Positions 45,924 to 59,446 of a DNA stretch of 64,000 nt are shown one piece after another. Source of the DNA: Haliclona indistincta (Eukaryota > Porifera > Demospongiae > Haplosclerida > Chalinidae). The position numbers and the translations under genes were made by a program. The stretch spans positions 14,977,965-15,041,964 of the forward strand of contig OZ024785.1 of NCBI GenBank assembly GCA_964017065.1. The letters are read 5' to 3'. The notes beneath the pieces were generated by a model that ran no database searches, was not told the DNA's origin, and was given only the letters and a program-made list of their open reading frames with translations. The number at the start of each line of letters is the position of its first letter. Position 1 is the first letter of the stretch.

Positions 45924-48230
45924 TCCTCTCCCTCGTATTACTGGCCTCTCCCTTGTGTTACTATCCTCTCCCTCGTATTACTGGCCTCTCCCTTGTGTTA
46001 CTATCCTCTCCCTCGTATTACTGGCCTCTCCCTTGTGTTACTATCCTCTCCCTCGTATTACTGGCCTCTCCCTTGTGTTACCATCCTCTCCCTCGTAGTA
46101 TACTGACCTCTCCCTTGTGTTACTATCCTCTCCCTCGTATTACTGGCCTCTCCCTTGTGTTACTATCCTCTCTCTCGTATTACTGACCTCTTTCTTGTGT
46201 TACTATCCTATTTCTCGTATTATTGACCTCTCCCTTGTGTTACTATCCTCTCCCTCGTATTACTGACCTCTCCCTTGTGTTACTATCCTCTCCCTGGTAT
46301 TATACTGACCTCTCCCTTGTGTTACTATCCTCTCTCTCGTATTACTGACCTCTTTCTTGTGTTACTATCCTCTTTCTCGTATTACTGACCTCTCCCTTGT
46401 GTTACTATCCTCTCCCTCGTATTACTGGCCTCTCCCTTGTGTTACCATCCTCTCCCTCGTATAACTGACCTCTCCCTTGTGTTACTATCCTCTCCCTCGT
46501 ATTATACTGACCTCTCCCTTGTGTTACTATCCTCTCCCTCGTATTATACTGACCTCACCCTTGTGTTACTATCCTCTCCCTCGTATTACTGGCCTCTCCC
46601 TTGTGTTACTATCCTCTCTCTCGTATTACTGACCTCTTTCTTGTGTTACTATCCTCTTTCTCGTATTACTGACCTCTCCCTTGTGTTACTATCCTCTCTC
46701 TCGTATTACTGACATCTCCCTTGTGTTACTATCCTCTCCCTCGTATTACTGGCCTCTCCCTTGTGTTACTATCCTCTCTCTCGTATTACTGACCTCTTTC
46801 TTGTGTTACTATCCTCTTTCTCGTATTACTGACCTCTCCCTTGTGTTACTATCCTCTCCCTCGTATTACTGGCCTCTCCCTTGTGTTACCATCCTCTCCC
46901 TCGTATAACTGACCTCTCCCTTGTGTTACTATCCTCTCCCTCGTATTATACTGACCTCTTCCTTGTGTTACTATCCTCTCCCTCGTATTACTGGCCTCTC
47001 CCTTGTGTTACCATCCTCTCCCTCGTATTATACTGACCTCTCCCTTGTGTTACTATCCTCTCCCTCGTATTACTGGCCTCTCCCTTGTGTTACTATCCTC
47101 TCTCTCGTATTACTGACCTCTTTCTTGTGTTACTATCCTCTTTCTCGTATTACTGACCTCTCCCTTGTGTTACTATCCTCTCTCTCGTATTACTGACCTC
47201 TTTCTTGTGTTACTATCCTCTTTCTCGTATTACTGACCTCTCCCTTGTGTTACTATCCTCTCCCTCGTATTACTGGCCTCTCCCTTGTGTTACCATCCTC
47301 TCCCTCGTATAACTGACCTCTCCCTTGTGTTACTATCCTCTCCCTCGTATTATACTGACCTCTCCCTTGTGTTACTATCCTCTCCCTCGTATTACTGGCC
47401 TCTCCCTTGTGTTACTATCCTCTCTCTCGTATTACTGACCTCTCCCTTGTGTTACTATCCTCTCCCTCGTATTACTGACCTCTCCCTTGTGTTACTATCC
47501 TCTCCCTGGTATTATACTGACCTCTCCCTTGTGTTACTATCCTCTCTCTCTTATTACTGACCTCTTTCTTGTGTTACTATCCTCTTTCTCGTATTACTGA
47601 CCTCTCCCTTGTGTTACTATCCTCTCCCTCGTATTACTGGCCTCTCCCTTGTGTTACCATCCTCTCCCTCGTATAACTGACCTCTCCCTTGTGTTACTAT
47701 CCTCTCCCTCGTATTATACTGACCTCTCCCTTGTGTTACTATCCTCTCCCTCGTATTATACTGACCTCTCCCTTGTGTTACTATCCTCTCCCTGGTATTA
47801 TACTGACCTCTCCCTTGTGTTACTATCCTCTCTCTCGTATTACTGACCTCTTTCTTGTGTTACAATCCTCTTTCTCGTATTACTGACCTCTCCCTTGTGT
47901 TACTATCCTCTCCCTCGTATTACTGGCCTCTCCCTTGTGTTACCATCCTCTCCCTCGTATAACTGACCTCTCCCTTGTGTTACTATCCTCTCCCTGGTAT
48001 TATACTCACCTCTCCCTTGTGTTACTATCCTCTCCCTCGTATTACTGACCTCTCCCTTGTGTTACTATCCTCTCCCTCGTATTACTGGCCTCTCCCTTGT
48101 GTTACTATCCTCTCCCTCGTATTACTGACCTCTCCCTTGTGTTACTATCCTCTCTCTCGTATTACTGACCTCTCCCTTAAGCTTGTGTTACTATCCTCTC
48201 CCTCGTATTATACTGACCTCTCCCTGGTGT
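45924..48230 (+). repeat. 40-bp satellite array (two 20-bp half units)
   Basis: Roughly 55-60 units. Each 40-bp unit is two diverged 20-mers, CCTCTCCCTTGTGTTACTAT and CCTCTCCCTCGTATTACTGA. Variant units (TTTCTTGTG, TACCATCC, TATAACTG, TATTATACTG) recur at irregular intervals of about 285-450 bp, indicating higher-order blocks. The CYYPLPR-like frames are artefacts. Confidence 0.95.
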
Positions 48231-49030
48231 TGCCTTCTTCGTAGTCATGTCTCCCTCAGTTTCTATTATTGCCTTCTTCGTAGTCATGTCTCTCTTAGTT
48301 CTATTATTGCCTTCTTCGTAGTCATGTCTCTCTTAGTTCTATTATTGCCTTCTTCGTAGTCATGTCTCCCTCAGTTTCTATTATTGCCTTCTTCGTAGTC
48401 ATGTCTCTCTTAGTTCTATTATTGTAGTCATGTCTCCCTCAGTTTCTATTATTGCCTTCTTCGTAGTCATGTCTCCCTCAGTTCTATTATTGCGTTCTTC
48501 GTGGTCATGTCTCCTTCAGTTTCCTTCTTCGTAGTCATTTCTCCCTCAGTTTTTGTTCGTGCCTTCTTCGTAGTGATCATGTCTCCCTCAGTTTCTTTTA
48601 TTGCCTTCTTCGTAGTCATGTCTCCCTCAGTTCTATTATTGCCTTCTTCGTAGTCATGTCTCCCTCAGTTTCTATTATTGCCTTCTTCGTAGTCATGTCT
48701 CCCTCAGTTTCTATTATTGCCTTCTTCATATAGTCATGTCTCTCTTAGTTCTATTATTGCCTTCTTCGTAGTCATGTCTCCCTCAGTTTCTATTATTACC
48801 TTCTTCGTAGTCATGTCTCCCTCAGTTCTATTATTGCGTTCTTCGTGGTCATGTCTCCTTCAGTTTCCTTCTTCGTGGTCATTTCTCCCTCAGTTTTTGT
48901 TCGTGCCTTCTTCGTAGTCATGTCTCCCTCAGTTTCTATTATTGCCTTCTTCGTAGTCATGTCTCCCTCAGTTCTATTATTGCCTTCTTCGTAGTCATGT
49001 CTCCCTCGGTTTCTGTTCTTGTTTCCCTCG
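48231..49030 (+). repeat. ~36-39-bp satellite array
   Basis: About 20 units with the cores CCTTCTTCGTAGTCATGTCT and CCCTCAGTTTCTATTATTG, directly following the 40-bp array. The CTTCTTCGTAGTCATG core is well conserved while the spacer length varies. Confidence 0.95.
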
Positions 49031-50262
49031 TAGTCATCATGCCTAGTCAGCTCTAGTAGAAATCTTACTGGTAGCATCAGTTGTGTTTTTAGCTGTGTTC
49101 CTGTCTTGAGGAACAAATGGCTGGCTGTCTCTGACAGTTCAGGAACTGGGGCTCAGGATTGTACATGTAGCTACAGTGACACTTCTCTCTGCATGTTGAT
49201 ACTTGAGCATAACAACAGCATACCAATTATTAAATTTTGTGTGTGTATGTCTACTGCAAGCAATTGTTAGATTTTTTGATATTATTTTTTGTTTTCTTAT
49301 GCAGGTCATGGATTGAGAAATATACATTTGAAACTATTTTATTCCTTTAGACTGAAAGACCTTTGTATTTGAAAACAATGGATACATGTACATCTCAAAG
49401 GCAAGCCAGATAATGATTTTTATCTACATAGTATATAGCTGTTGTGTTAGTGGTGTGGTCATGTATCCTCCCCATTGTATTACTGGGCTCTCCCTTGTGT
49501 AACTATCCTCTCCCTCATATTACTGACCCCTCCCTTGTGTATTGCTACCCTCTCCCTTGTTTGACTATCCTCTTTCTGTAGTAGCAATGTCTATCAGTTA
49601 GCTACAGTCTAGCCAGCTAATTTCCATCTTCATACACTTACATGTGTACATGCGTATTAAGATGTGTTCTAGCAATCTCTCCCGTGGTTTGGTTTCCGTT
49701 GTAGCAATGTTTCTGAGTCCACCCACTGTTTATTTCTGTATTCGCCATAAGTCTTCCTCGATTTCTGTGTTAGCCATGATTCCCTCGGTTCTGTTATTAA
49801 TTTTTCTTAGGTTTTATATGCATGCTTGTGTAGCCATATCTTGTTTATATTTCTGTTTTCATTAAATTTCTTTTTCTTCAGTTGAAACGATCTGTGAAGT
49901 GAATGTTTCTGCACCTGAAATTCAGCAGACTCGGCGAATAAAGCTTAATGAGAACAATTAGAGTTGACTGAAATTCTTGTATGTTTGTTCATGTGTACTG
50001 TAATAATATTTTTAACCACATGCAGTTGTTTCGTACGTGCTACAACTGAAGCGAACTATGCATGCTCATGAATTATTCACACATTTCGATATGACACACT
50101 ATAGGTGTGCCACACCATCATTTGACACATGTGATTTAGCACACTACAGGTGTGCCAATTTGACACACCATTACTTTGGCACGTGTGCTTTGTGTCAAAT
50201 TTTGGGACAAGCATTTGACACACGAATATGTGTCAATTTAACACACTTTCATTTACTGTGTA

Positions 50263-50723
50263 TGTTGTGATAGTCCATAGCTAGCAGTTGGGACTGCCCA
50301 CCTGCAGTGGGAGTGTGGTTTATGAATCTCATTGTGTACTAGAATTCTATTGCAGTATGATACTGTAGTGCTATTCAGCCTGGCATTCTTGCTTTGACCA
50401 AGCAGTTTCATGCCTCAACATAATTATCCACCTGCCTCCTCCTATATCTTCCTCTCGTTCAGGTAATATGACTTCCACATAGCTTGCTCAGGAGTAACAA
50501 CAATGGACGGTCATATCTATGCAGCATATCAATACACAGTTATGTATTGAGAGCACAGGATCGAGTAGTGGGCTATGATATGAGAACACTATGACATTGT
50601 TCATTTTTGGTCAAATTAATAACAAACTAGAATAATCAATCAAATCGAAATATCATAAATACCCTATTCATGTTCAGTTCACACCTACTACTAGTAGTAT
50701 TAAGATGTGGTTGTAGTCGAGAG
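50263..50723. other. Block B spacer, copy of 23587-24047
   Basis: No gene. It includes the second empty site for E2 (around 50525-50540). Confidence 0.6.
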
Positions 50724-53700
50724 TCATGTGTAGCAGCTCGCCAGTAGGTCCATGACATTGCTCATGGTGGGACGATGAGCTGGTCTTTCACTGGTGCACC
50801 TCCTAATGAGGGAGACCATGCTGACCCACTGGATACGCTGGATCTGTTCTTGACGGTGTTCTGGTTGGGAATCCGGGAGCTCTCTGAGGCACATCTCCAC
50901 TAGGAGGATACCGTAGCTATACACGTCCATTTTGGGTGAGTGTTGATGAGGAGAGCTGGCCTCAGGAGCAGCATAGGTTGGGTTACCAGGACCGATGGTA
51001 GTGGAGACGAGATTCATGAAGTTGGCTGATCCATAGTCGGACACCTTAGCTCGCCAGCAGCCATTGGGGAGAGGCTCAAGAAGAACATTGGCACTGCTGA
51101 TGTCACGATGGATTATTGGGTGGGGCTGCCATTGGTGAAGGTAGCAGAGAGCACGACCAACATCTTGGCTAATGGACGTGATGTGATCTCGAGGTAGCTC
51201 AACTTCTTTCTCCAGCTCCTTGCGCAGGCTGGTCGGCATCAGCTCTGTTAGTATGATGGCTTGTCCCTCCCTAGTGGCTCCAACAAATAGCAGGAGGTGA
51301 GGATGGCGTAGCTTGGCAGCCATTGTCATCTCTCGTACAAATTGCCGTCGATTATAGTCTGACAGGATTATGTCATGCAGGAACTTCGCAGCTACACGCA
51401 GACCACGGAACTTGGCGACCCTCACTTCACCCCAGCCTCCTTTGCCCAGCACCTCCTCGGTCAGCTCCACCTCCTCTCTCCTCACCACCCAGTGGGGCTG
51501 CTCCTCCCTCCCCTCAGCAATGCTCATGACTGACAGCTGATGGAGATGAGAGTGACCATTGTACAATGATATCACTATCACTGACCTGCTGTCTGAGCTG
51601 CCGGACCTCTTCCTGTCCTCTAGTGTTGGCTGCCTGGAGCTCCTCCTTCTCTCTCATTGCCTGATCCTTCTCTATCATCAGTTGCTGCTCTCTTTCCAGC
51701 TGTGCCTACATGAGGTGAGAGCTGTCAAGCACTATTTACTATAGTTTGCGTGAACCTCTTGGTGTGACTGCTGGAGCTGATGGTTCTCTCTCACTACTTG
51801 ATTCTTACTAGTGATCAATTCCTGGACTTGTCTCATTAGCTGTTGCTCTCTCTACAAACACATGAAAGAAATCAACATTGAAACAAACATTATTGTTTAC
51901 ATAACTGCTGCTCTAATACACATGCATATGCAAAGAGCAAACCTCAACCTCTCTGGCTCTGTCCAGCTGTATAGTTGTTGCTGTGTGATGTTGTAGCCAC
52001 CATTACTAAAAGCATTGGCAGAGGGAACTCACCTCACGGAGCTGATCACTGCTACCCTCCACCCTCCTCCTCCTTCCCTCTGACAACATCTGCTGGTACT
52101 GCCTCTTGTCTTTCAAGGTAGCTCCTACCCTCCCCACCACCCACTGACCATCTCCTCCCTGGACTGCATGAAGAGAGGAGCTATTATGTGTATACAGTAC
52201 ACCAGTACCACTGTGCAGTGTGTGACACTATAGCTACTGACTGTACTGCAATACATACTCACTCAATTCAATAAGGGCAGTATCAGATAGATTAGCACCA
52301 TTGACTGATTTCTGTCCACCAAAAGCTACCAGCAACACATTGTGTGGCGATAGCTGTATTACAGAGAGTGAGTGCACCACACGTTGAGTCACAGTGTCAG
52401 GGAGTGGTAGCTGAAGACCAAAACCAAACATACAGTATCTGATACACATGTATGACACAAATTACCTTCTTCCACTTCAGTATAGTGAGGTCACGAATCC
52501 AACAGTCACTGATAGTAGTCCATCCGTCATCATACCTCACCCCTCCCATTATCACTAGTATTGGTCCACTCATACAGGCAGCGGCATGACCACACCTCTT
52601 TATAGGCCATTCCACTGAACGGTTGACAGGATTATTGATCTTGGTCCAGTGCTGGTATACATGTAAGAGCAGATGGGTTAGTACAACACTAACTAGTTAA
52701 AGGACTGTTGCAATACAGTAATTATTGCATGAGGGGTGTCGTCGTTTCCTGGCATAATTATGTCAAAGTTTACGACCATGTACTAAACTCTGAGTTGGCC
52801 ACTCCCAATTAGGAACTGAAGCCGCGTGACCTAGTCATTTTTCAGCCAATTTTGTTCTTCGTTCAGCCCATGGTGACTGATACAAAAACCTATTGGTGTC
52901 CAGGTGAGCAAACAGCACAGTTTAGACCATATTCTATGCCCAAGTATGCATTTCAGGGCAACCTGAAGCCTTAAAATACTGAAATTGGCGAGGGGCTCTA
53001 CCCCTTCGATCCTCGCCGGGGTTAGCACCCCCTTTAAAATCCCTACTGTTCTGTGCGTTTTAGTGGGAGGGCGCGCCGAAAAACAGTGGGTTTTTCAGGT
53101 AAAGTCATGTTTTGCAATTAAACTTGATTTGACCTTTTTAGAGCACTTTTCGCACTAATTATGACGTCTAGAGTAGGTGGAGTCAATTATGATGCCAAAA
53201 GGCGTCATTAGGAGTTAAAGGGTTAATACAACACAAACTAGTAAGTCTCCGCCCACAGTACTATAACTTCCCAGCCCGTGTGATATTTTCCCGTGTGTTA
53301 TTTATAGAATGGGTTACACCTTTGATACAATTTTTAGGTTAGCACAACACAATAAGATAGTGTACTGTGAGTACATGATGTGTGATGAATTACTAACAAG
53401 TGGATCAACCCAGCTCACTATCACACACTCACCACAGTGTGTTTGGTCAGCTCAACTATCAGTAGGTCATCAATTCCGGTCCGTAGTCCAATACTACCAC
53501 CAAACAGTGCAGCTCTCCTCTCACCCACTGGAGTGAGAGTGAAGTCAGCACATGGAGGAGGAGGCTGTCCAGTGACTCTTGGTGAGCTCCACTCTCCTGC
53601 AGGAGATGATGACATCATCCAAATACAAGTATCTCTCATCAATCATTATAATTATACAATATTATTATTATTAATCACCAATCATTCATATCAATGAATT

Positions 53701-54326
53701 ATACTCACTAGTGCTTAGACTGAACACGTGTTGTTCATTACACCTAGTAACACCATAATCAGTTTTATACTGTGCTCCAGGTTGACGTTTTGATGGAGTT
53801 AGACCATATCCTGCTACTACACACAAGATGTCCTCCTCACCATCCCTGCATGAATGCTACCATACCACTAGTGGCCAATCTTCCTCATCGGTGCCCCACT
53901 CTCAGATGCAGAGGGAAATAGCATCATCCATTGGAGGGATGATGTGCTCAGCTTGTGAACACTATTATGATAGCACTTATCATGTCCACAGTAACCACCA
54001 AAATAATAGAGTGAGTCACCCACTGCAGCACAGCAATATCCATCCACTCCCAGAGGAGGTGTTCCACTGATCTCCCGCCATATCCAGTCACCACAGTCTG
54101 ATTGAAACACGTCCACACTAGATAGGAACTCTCTCTTCTCTGGACTATCGTGTACTCGTGGTATACCATCCATCCATCCTCCCCACAGATACAGGTTACT
54201 ATCAACGAGAAGGGATGTGTGTCCAGTGCGAGGAGCTGGTTCGTATCTACTCGCTGTGAGAAGAACGACTATATCAGCTGCAGCTATCTAGCTACAACTT
54301 ATTAGCTTACATGAACGTGTCGCCAT
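50724..54326 (-). pseudogene. Kelch/coiled-coil/kinase gene, unit 2, copy B
   Basis: Same exons and the same lesions as 24048-27650, shifted by 26676: premature TAG at 53870-53868, open kinase exon 50724-51536. Shared lesions show they arose before the A/B split. Confidence 0.7.
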
Positions 54327-55442
54327 ATTTTCTGAGACTAGAGTCAGCAGTTTCTAATCTAGCTTGACTCAACGACTATCTCATTGCAGTGTTTCTCATT
54401 TGTGATGGAGTATCTTAACCCGGCTCTTCTTCAGCAGCAGCCACAAATGATGTAAGTCTTTAGTTTTGCGTCAATAACTATATAGACGTGTTGGTTCTTC
54501 AGACTCTGTTGTCAGTGCGGCACTCCAATAGAGCCTAATCCCGCCAACATGGTGTGTCGGCTGCCTACGCACTATAGAGTGGATATCAGCGAGGGCGTGC
54601 AGATCAAGCCAGCGTCTACTTCTGCAAGTTCTGTGAAAGGTATACATGTGATTGATAGTAGTACACCACGTGACAAACAAGTACTAGAGAGAAGCCAAGT
54701 GTCAAGTAACTTGTGTAGCTCATAAAAATGTCATACCTTCAGTGTGAACTGTCATCTAATAAGAGACCTGCTTGAGTATGTATTATGAACACTGACTTCA
54801 ACAATTTTGTACATTATACTGTAGGCCTGGAAATTTTCGCCTGTCCAAAGTTTGTTCTATCAAATTTCGGTGCATCTAATTTTCGTCGTTTTTAATTTTC
54901 GTCGTCGTTGATTAAACCATGCAATGCTGCACGTAAAATTTCGCGTATTTAATTTTCGTCGCAACCACGAAAATATTTTGACGCTGAAAATCTCCAGATT
55001 TGTGGTAATTTGTCTTGTGTTGAAAGTGTGTACTAACTTTATTAAACAAATTTAAAAACACCTCTCTCTCTATCTCTCTTTCTCTCTCACTCTTTCTCAC
55101 ACTCTCTCTCTCTATAACAGTGGGATAGTGACACTAGCTATGTCACGTACAATGATGATAGAGGTGGATAATAACACATGTTCTGATGTGTTCAGTTGAT
55201 GATATAATCCATTGCTGCCTTCCTACTGATCATGTGACTATAGCATAATGTGTGTGTACCCTGTGATCATGTTAGTATCATTGATTCATCCTCATGTACT
55301 ATAGATACAAGACCTCACAGGAACTAGTGTCACATGATACTCATACTAACGTCTACAACTACAAACACACATTCTCTGTTGAGATTGTTCCCATCTGCAA
55401 GGTAACACTAAAATAACTCACTCTCCCTCCCTTTCTCCTCTC

Positions 55443-55637
<195 letters not shown>

Positions 55638-56134
55638 GTCTCTCTATCATTGATTCACCTTGTTATTCTCTCAGTTTGTTTGTCTTCCTAAGAAGTTATC
55701 ACAGAGTGTGGGAAATATCAGGTACGATAAAAGAACAGCTATCACACAATCAATTTCTTTCAATGTCAGTATATTAAGCTTTTTAGTTGACCGTTTCTAC
55801 ACTTCTTTACTTGTCTTGTTTGATTCATCTCTTTCTTGTGTATTATAGTCAGATTGGTATCTGTACCAGAGTGACTACATCACTAAAGATCACTGATCCA
55901 TCCTCACTACAAGGTCTGTCTGTCTGTTTCTCTATGTCGTCTCCATCACTGTTCTCCTCTTCTCAGTTGTGGATATTCCAGCTGCTTCATTCTGGCGCAC
56001 TCCATTCTCTTCAATCTGTCTCTATCAGCACTTGACCAAGTTCCTTGTACTGCAGTGTGAGCCACTGACAACTCCTCCCACTTATCTCCATGTCAACGAT
56101 AAGGTACATATGACTAAAGGCAATGAGGCAACAG

Positions 56135-56178
56135 GCATGCACATATCAAGTGACTATAGTTGCTTGATATGTGCATGC
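56135..56178. repeat. Inverted repeat in NMD3 intron, copy B
   Basis: Same 16-bp stem and 12-nt loop as 29447-29490. Confidence 0.9.
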
Positions 56179-57161
56179 AACTATTGATATCTACATATGT
56201 TCAACTTATGGAGCTACTATAGTTGAGTTGTATAGTATATCGATCATCATCTGAATCTCTAAAACAGTAACAATAATCTGGCTTTTGGTACATGTTGGTA
56301 CAGTGATGTGCTAGTTCAACTAATAATTGTTTCATGTAAATCTATTCAACTGTATATGTAATGTATTCAAGCTGCTGCTGTTAGAGAGTTTTAGTTAGCT
56401 GGTTACACCACATGGCTGTATGTCAACAGCTGGTTCAGTGACAGTCAAAATCAGTCTTGCATTACCTCTTGTTCAATCATACACATCAGATTTATTATTG
56501 TGTGTCTCTGTTGTGTCTAGTTCCATCTTGCTGATGTATGGGTTCTACCACTGACTGATACTGGTTGTAGTGATCAACAGATACACTGTCGTACTCATCT
56601 TGGTCACCTCTTACATCCAGGAGATGAAGTACTAGGGTGGGTACTTGTTAGTAGCTACATGACAATGTGTCAATAAATATTGCTGTATTGCAGCTGTATT
56701 GTTTATTTATCATACTATTTATCTTGTCTGTTATTATCATATCTCATGATCAGGTGATCAATGCTGCTATACTGGGACATACCTTCATTGTTGAATTCAC
56801 TGTGTTCAATCAGATGTGTACTGACTGTCACAAGAAAGAGACTAACAACTTCTGGAAAAGTACATGTCATGACAAAATGAATAATATGTTGTGATAGTCC
56901 ATAGCTAGCAGTTGGGACGCCCACCTGCAGTGGGAGTGTGGTTTCAAAAAGCCATGAATCTCATTGTGTAGTAGGATTCTATTGCAGTATGATAGTGTAG
57001 TGCTATTCAGCATTCTTGTTTTGACAAAGCAATTTCATGCCTCAACACAATATTCCATCTGCCTCCTCCCATATCTTCCTCTCCTTCAGGTAATATGACT
57101 TCCTGCACATAGCTTGCTCAGGAGTAACATCAATGGACGGTCATATCTATGCAGCATATCA

Positions 57162-59254
57162 ACAAGTAAAGTAAAAAAGTTTTAATTAAAAAAAAACTAA
57201 AAAGTGTAGGGATGACGCTTGCAAAAGTAAAGGAACAAGATGGGATGATGCTTGCAAAAGTAAAGGAACAAGATGGGATGATTCTTGCAAAAGTAAAGGA
57301 ACAAGATGGGATGGTGCTTGCAAAAGTAAAGGAACAATTAAGATGGGATGATGCTTGCAAAAGTGAAGGATGTAAAAGTCCCAAGTATCCCTACATCAGC
57401 GGCTTGCTGCGATGGCGTGCAACTGACATATGCATAATCCTCTTCCTATACCTTTTACAACCGTCAATTACTTATCGGACTATGTCTTCCAAACCACAGA
57501 TACCTCTAGTTATTTACAACTGTCAACTACTCCATCGGACTGCGTCCTCCAAACACAGATACCTCTAGTTGCATGTTTACAACCGTCAATTACTTCATCG
57601 GACTGCGTACGCGTCCTCCAAACACAGATACCTCTAGTTGTTTACAACCATCAATTACTTCATCGGACTGCGTCCTCCTAACACAGACACCTCTAATTAT
57701 TTACAACCGTCAATTACTTCATCGGACTGCGTCCTCCTTCAAGCCGCTGATGTAGGGATACTTGGGACTTTTACATACTTCACTTTTGCAAGCATCATCC
57801 CATCTTAATTGTTCCTTTACTTTTGCAAGCACCATCCCATCTTGTTCCTTTACTTTTGCAAGAATCATCCCATCTTGTTCCTTTACTTTTGCAAGCATCA
57901 TCCCATCTTGTTCCTTTACTTTTGCAAGCGTCATCCCTACACTTTTTAGTTTTTTTTTTAATTAAAACTTTTTTACTTTACTTGTTTTTGTTACTTTTTT
58001 GATCACTATCAGTTTGAACTTATTAGCTGTATTCTATGCTATAGCTTTTACTTCATTTTTACAACTCTGTGAGCAGCAGGTACTAGTCTAGTAGATCAGA
58101 AGGCACATAGCCTCTAGACAGAGTCAAGAAACATGGAATGTTATTATCAGCAATCACAAGAATAATGAAAAGGTTTAAATTAGTTAGAGAGGTTGAGAGT
58201 ATGAGTTGAAAACACGATATTTCTACTGTGATGGATGAAGAAGGGACTAACACTAACAACTCAGTGGAACACTATGATGATCATGGCTAGTCCGGTCCGT
58301 AGACTAGTCCCAGGCTTGCATGTTGATGTTGATATCACGATCACAGAGGCTTCTAGCTTTTTACAATGATCAATGTCCAGTTGTCAACAGCACAGGGGTC
58401 CTATGGGTATAGCTTACGCCGGGTAGTATAAGAAACTAGTAGCCTTGAGATCGGGTAGCATGATCACCGTCGTCCGGTTCGTACCTGCCGTGGGTCATGA
58501 TGTCAGCATAGACAGATCAGTGTTACCCAGGGTATGGTATACTGCTTGTTCATACCTCTAGGCTCTAGCCGGCTCTAGCTTGCGCGCTGAAGCAGTGAAA
58601 ACCGAGCTCAGTTCAAAAGCTGATGTGGGCGGAGTCAATGATCAGCAGTGCAGCGACAAGAGGGTTAATTATTGGAGTCGCTCTAACTGTCCAAAACGGT
58701 CCAAAAACCATGTTTTTCAAGGATTACTCGCCTCTGGTGGTGTTTGATGCCTATCTAAGAACTAAGTGCACTACCCCAGATATATACACATGCGATGGTG
58801 CAGGTTTGGTAGTGATTCGTTCACTCAGGACAGCGCTAGGCTTGTCAAAAGAAGAAGAAGAAGAAGAAGAAGAAAGATGAACAATTCGCGTGGGCGGCGA
58901 TTTTGTTTTGCCACTTTAGAAACGTCTGCCAGCTTTGCCATAGGTATTTTCATGTTCAGAACAATCGTCTGATCAATCCTAGATCTCTAGAATCTCGATA
59001 AACGCTAAAACAGCGACGATCTGCAACTTGCTCCCTGAGAGTCGCCATCTTGATTTTCGTCGTCAAGCAAGCAATCCCGGCGACTTTCATAGACTTCCTA
59101 CAAGCGCTTACACTTCAGATTCCCTCAGAAATAGTTAAAATGCAGTAGAAATGTATAACAGAAGAGATATGTGCGAAAACTAATTTTCACACATGAGTAG
59201 CCGCCATCTTAATTCGATGTCATCCCTACATATCATTGCCTATCGGCAATGATA
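57162..59254 (+). mobile_element. E2, complete copy between NMD3 pseudogene and unit 3
   Basis: About 2.09 kb. Foldback arms are 57163-57406 and 57740-57984 (244-245 bp). The unique middle contains a short (GAA)n (58849-58875). Near the right end are the inverted YY1-type motif (59200-59210), GTCATCCCTACATA and the terminal hairpin 59231-59254. The empty site (GCATATCAATACACAG at 23847-23862 and in 50521-50540) bounds the element on both sides. No long target duplication is seen. Confidence 0.75.
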
Positions 59255-59446
59255 ATACACAGTTATGTATTGAGAGCACAGGATCGACTAGTGGACTATG
59301 ATATGAGAACACAATGACATTTTTCATTTTTGGTCAAATTAATAACAAACTAGAATAATCAATCAAATCGGAATATCATAAATACCCTATTCATGTTCAG
59401 TTCACACCTACTACTAGTAGTATTAAGATGTGGTTGTAGCCGAGAG
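59255..59446. other. 3' flank of unit 3
   Basis: Homologous to 23855-24047; it contains the end of the transcription unit but no obvious AATAAA signal. Confidence 0.4.

Larger units (their letters stand above)
43641..50260. mobile_element. 6,620-bp TIR element with TA target duplication, satellite-filled
   Basis: The empty site in block A is GGTATATGTTG (23581-23591). In block B it becomes GGTA-TA-element-TA-TGTTG, a clean TA duplication (43639-43640, 50261-50262). Ends are CACAGTAAAATG and CATTTACTGTG. About 180-200 bp at each end is packed with TGTGTCA/TGACACA words in both orientations, typical of subterminal transposase-binding repeats. The interior has three copies of a ~0.37-kb unit and two satellite arrays, and I find no transposase. 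TA duplication fits Tc1/mariner-like or a few other DD(E/D) groups. It is a large non-autonomous element. Confidence 0.85.

Noticed and set aside
45837..48244. Many 65-91-residue frames rich in LSLVLLSSPSYY
   Set aside because: They are frames through the 40-bp satellite; the repeat is not kept in one frame, and no start or splice context supports them.
45924..49030. Possible CRISPR-like array
   Set aside because: The repeats are head-to-tail without unique spacers, and the genome is eukaryotic.
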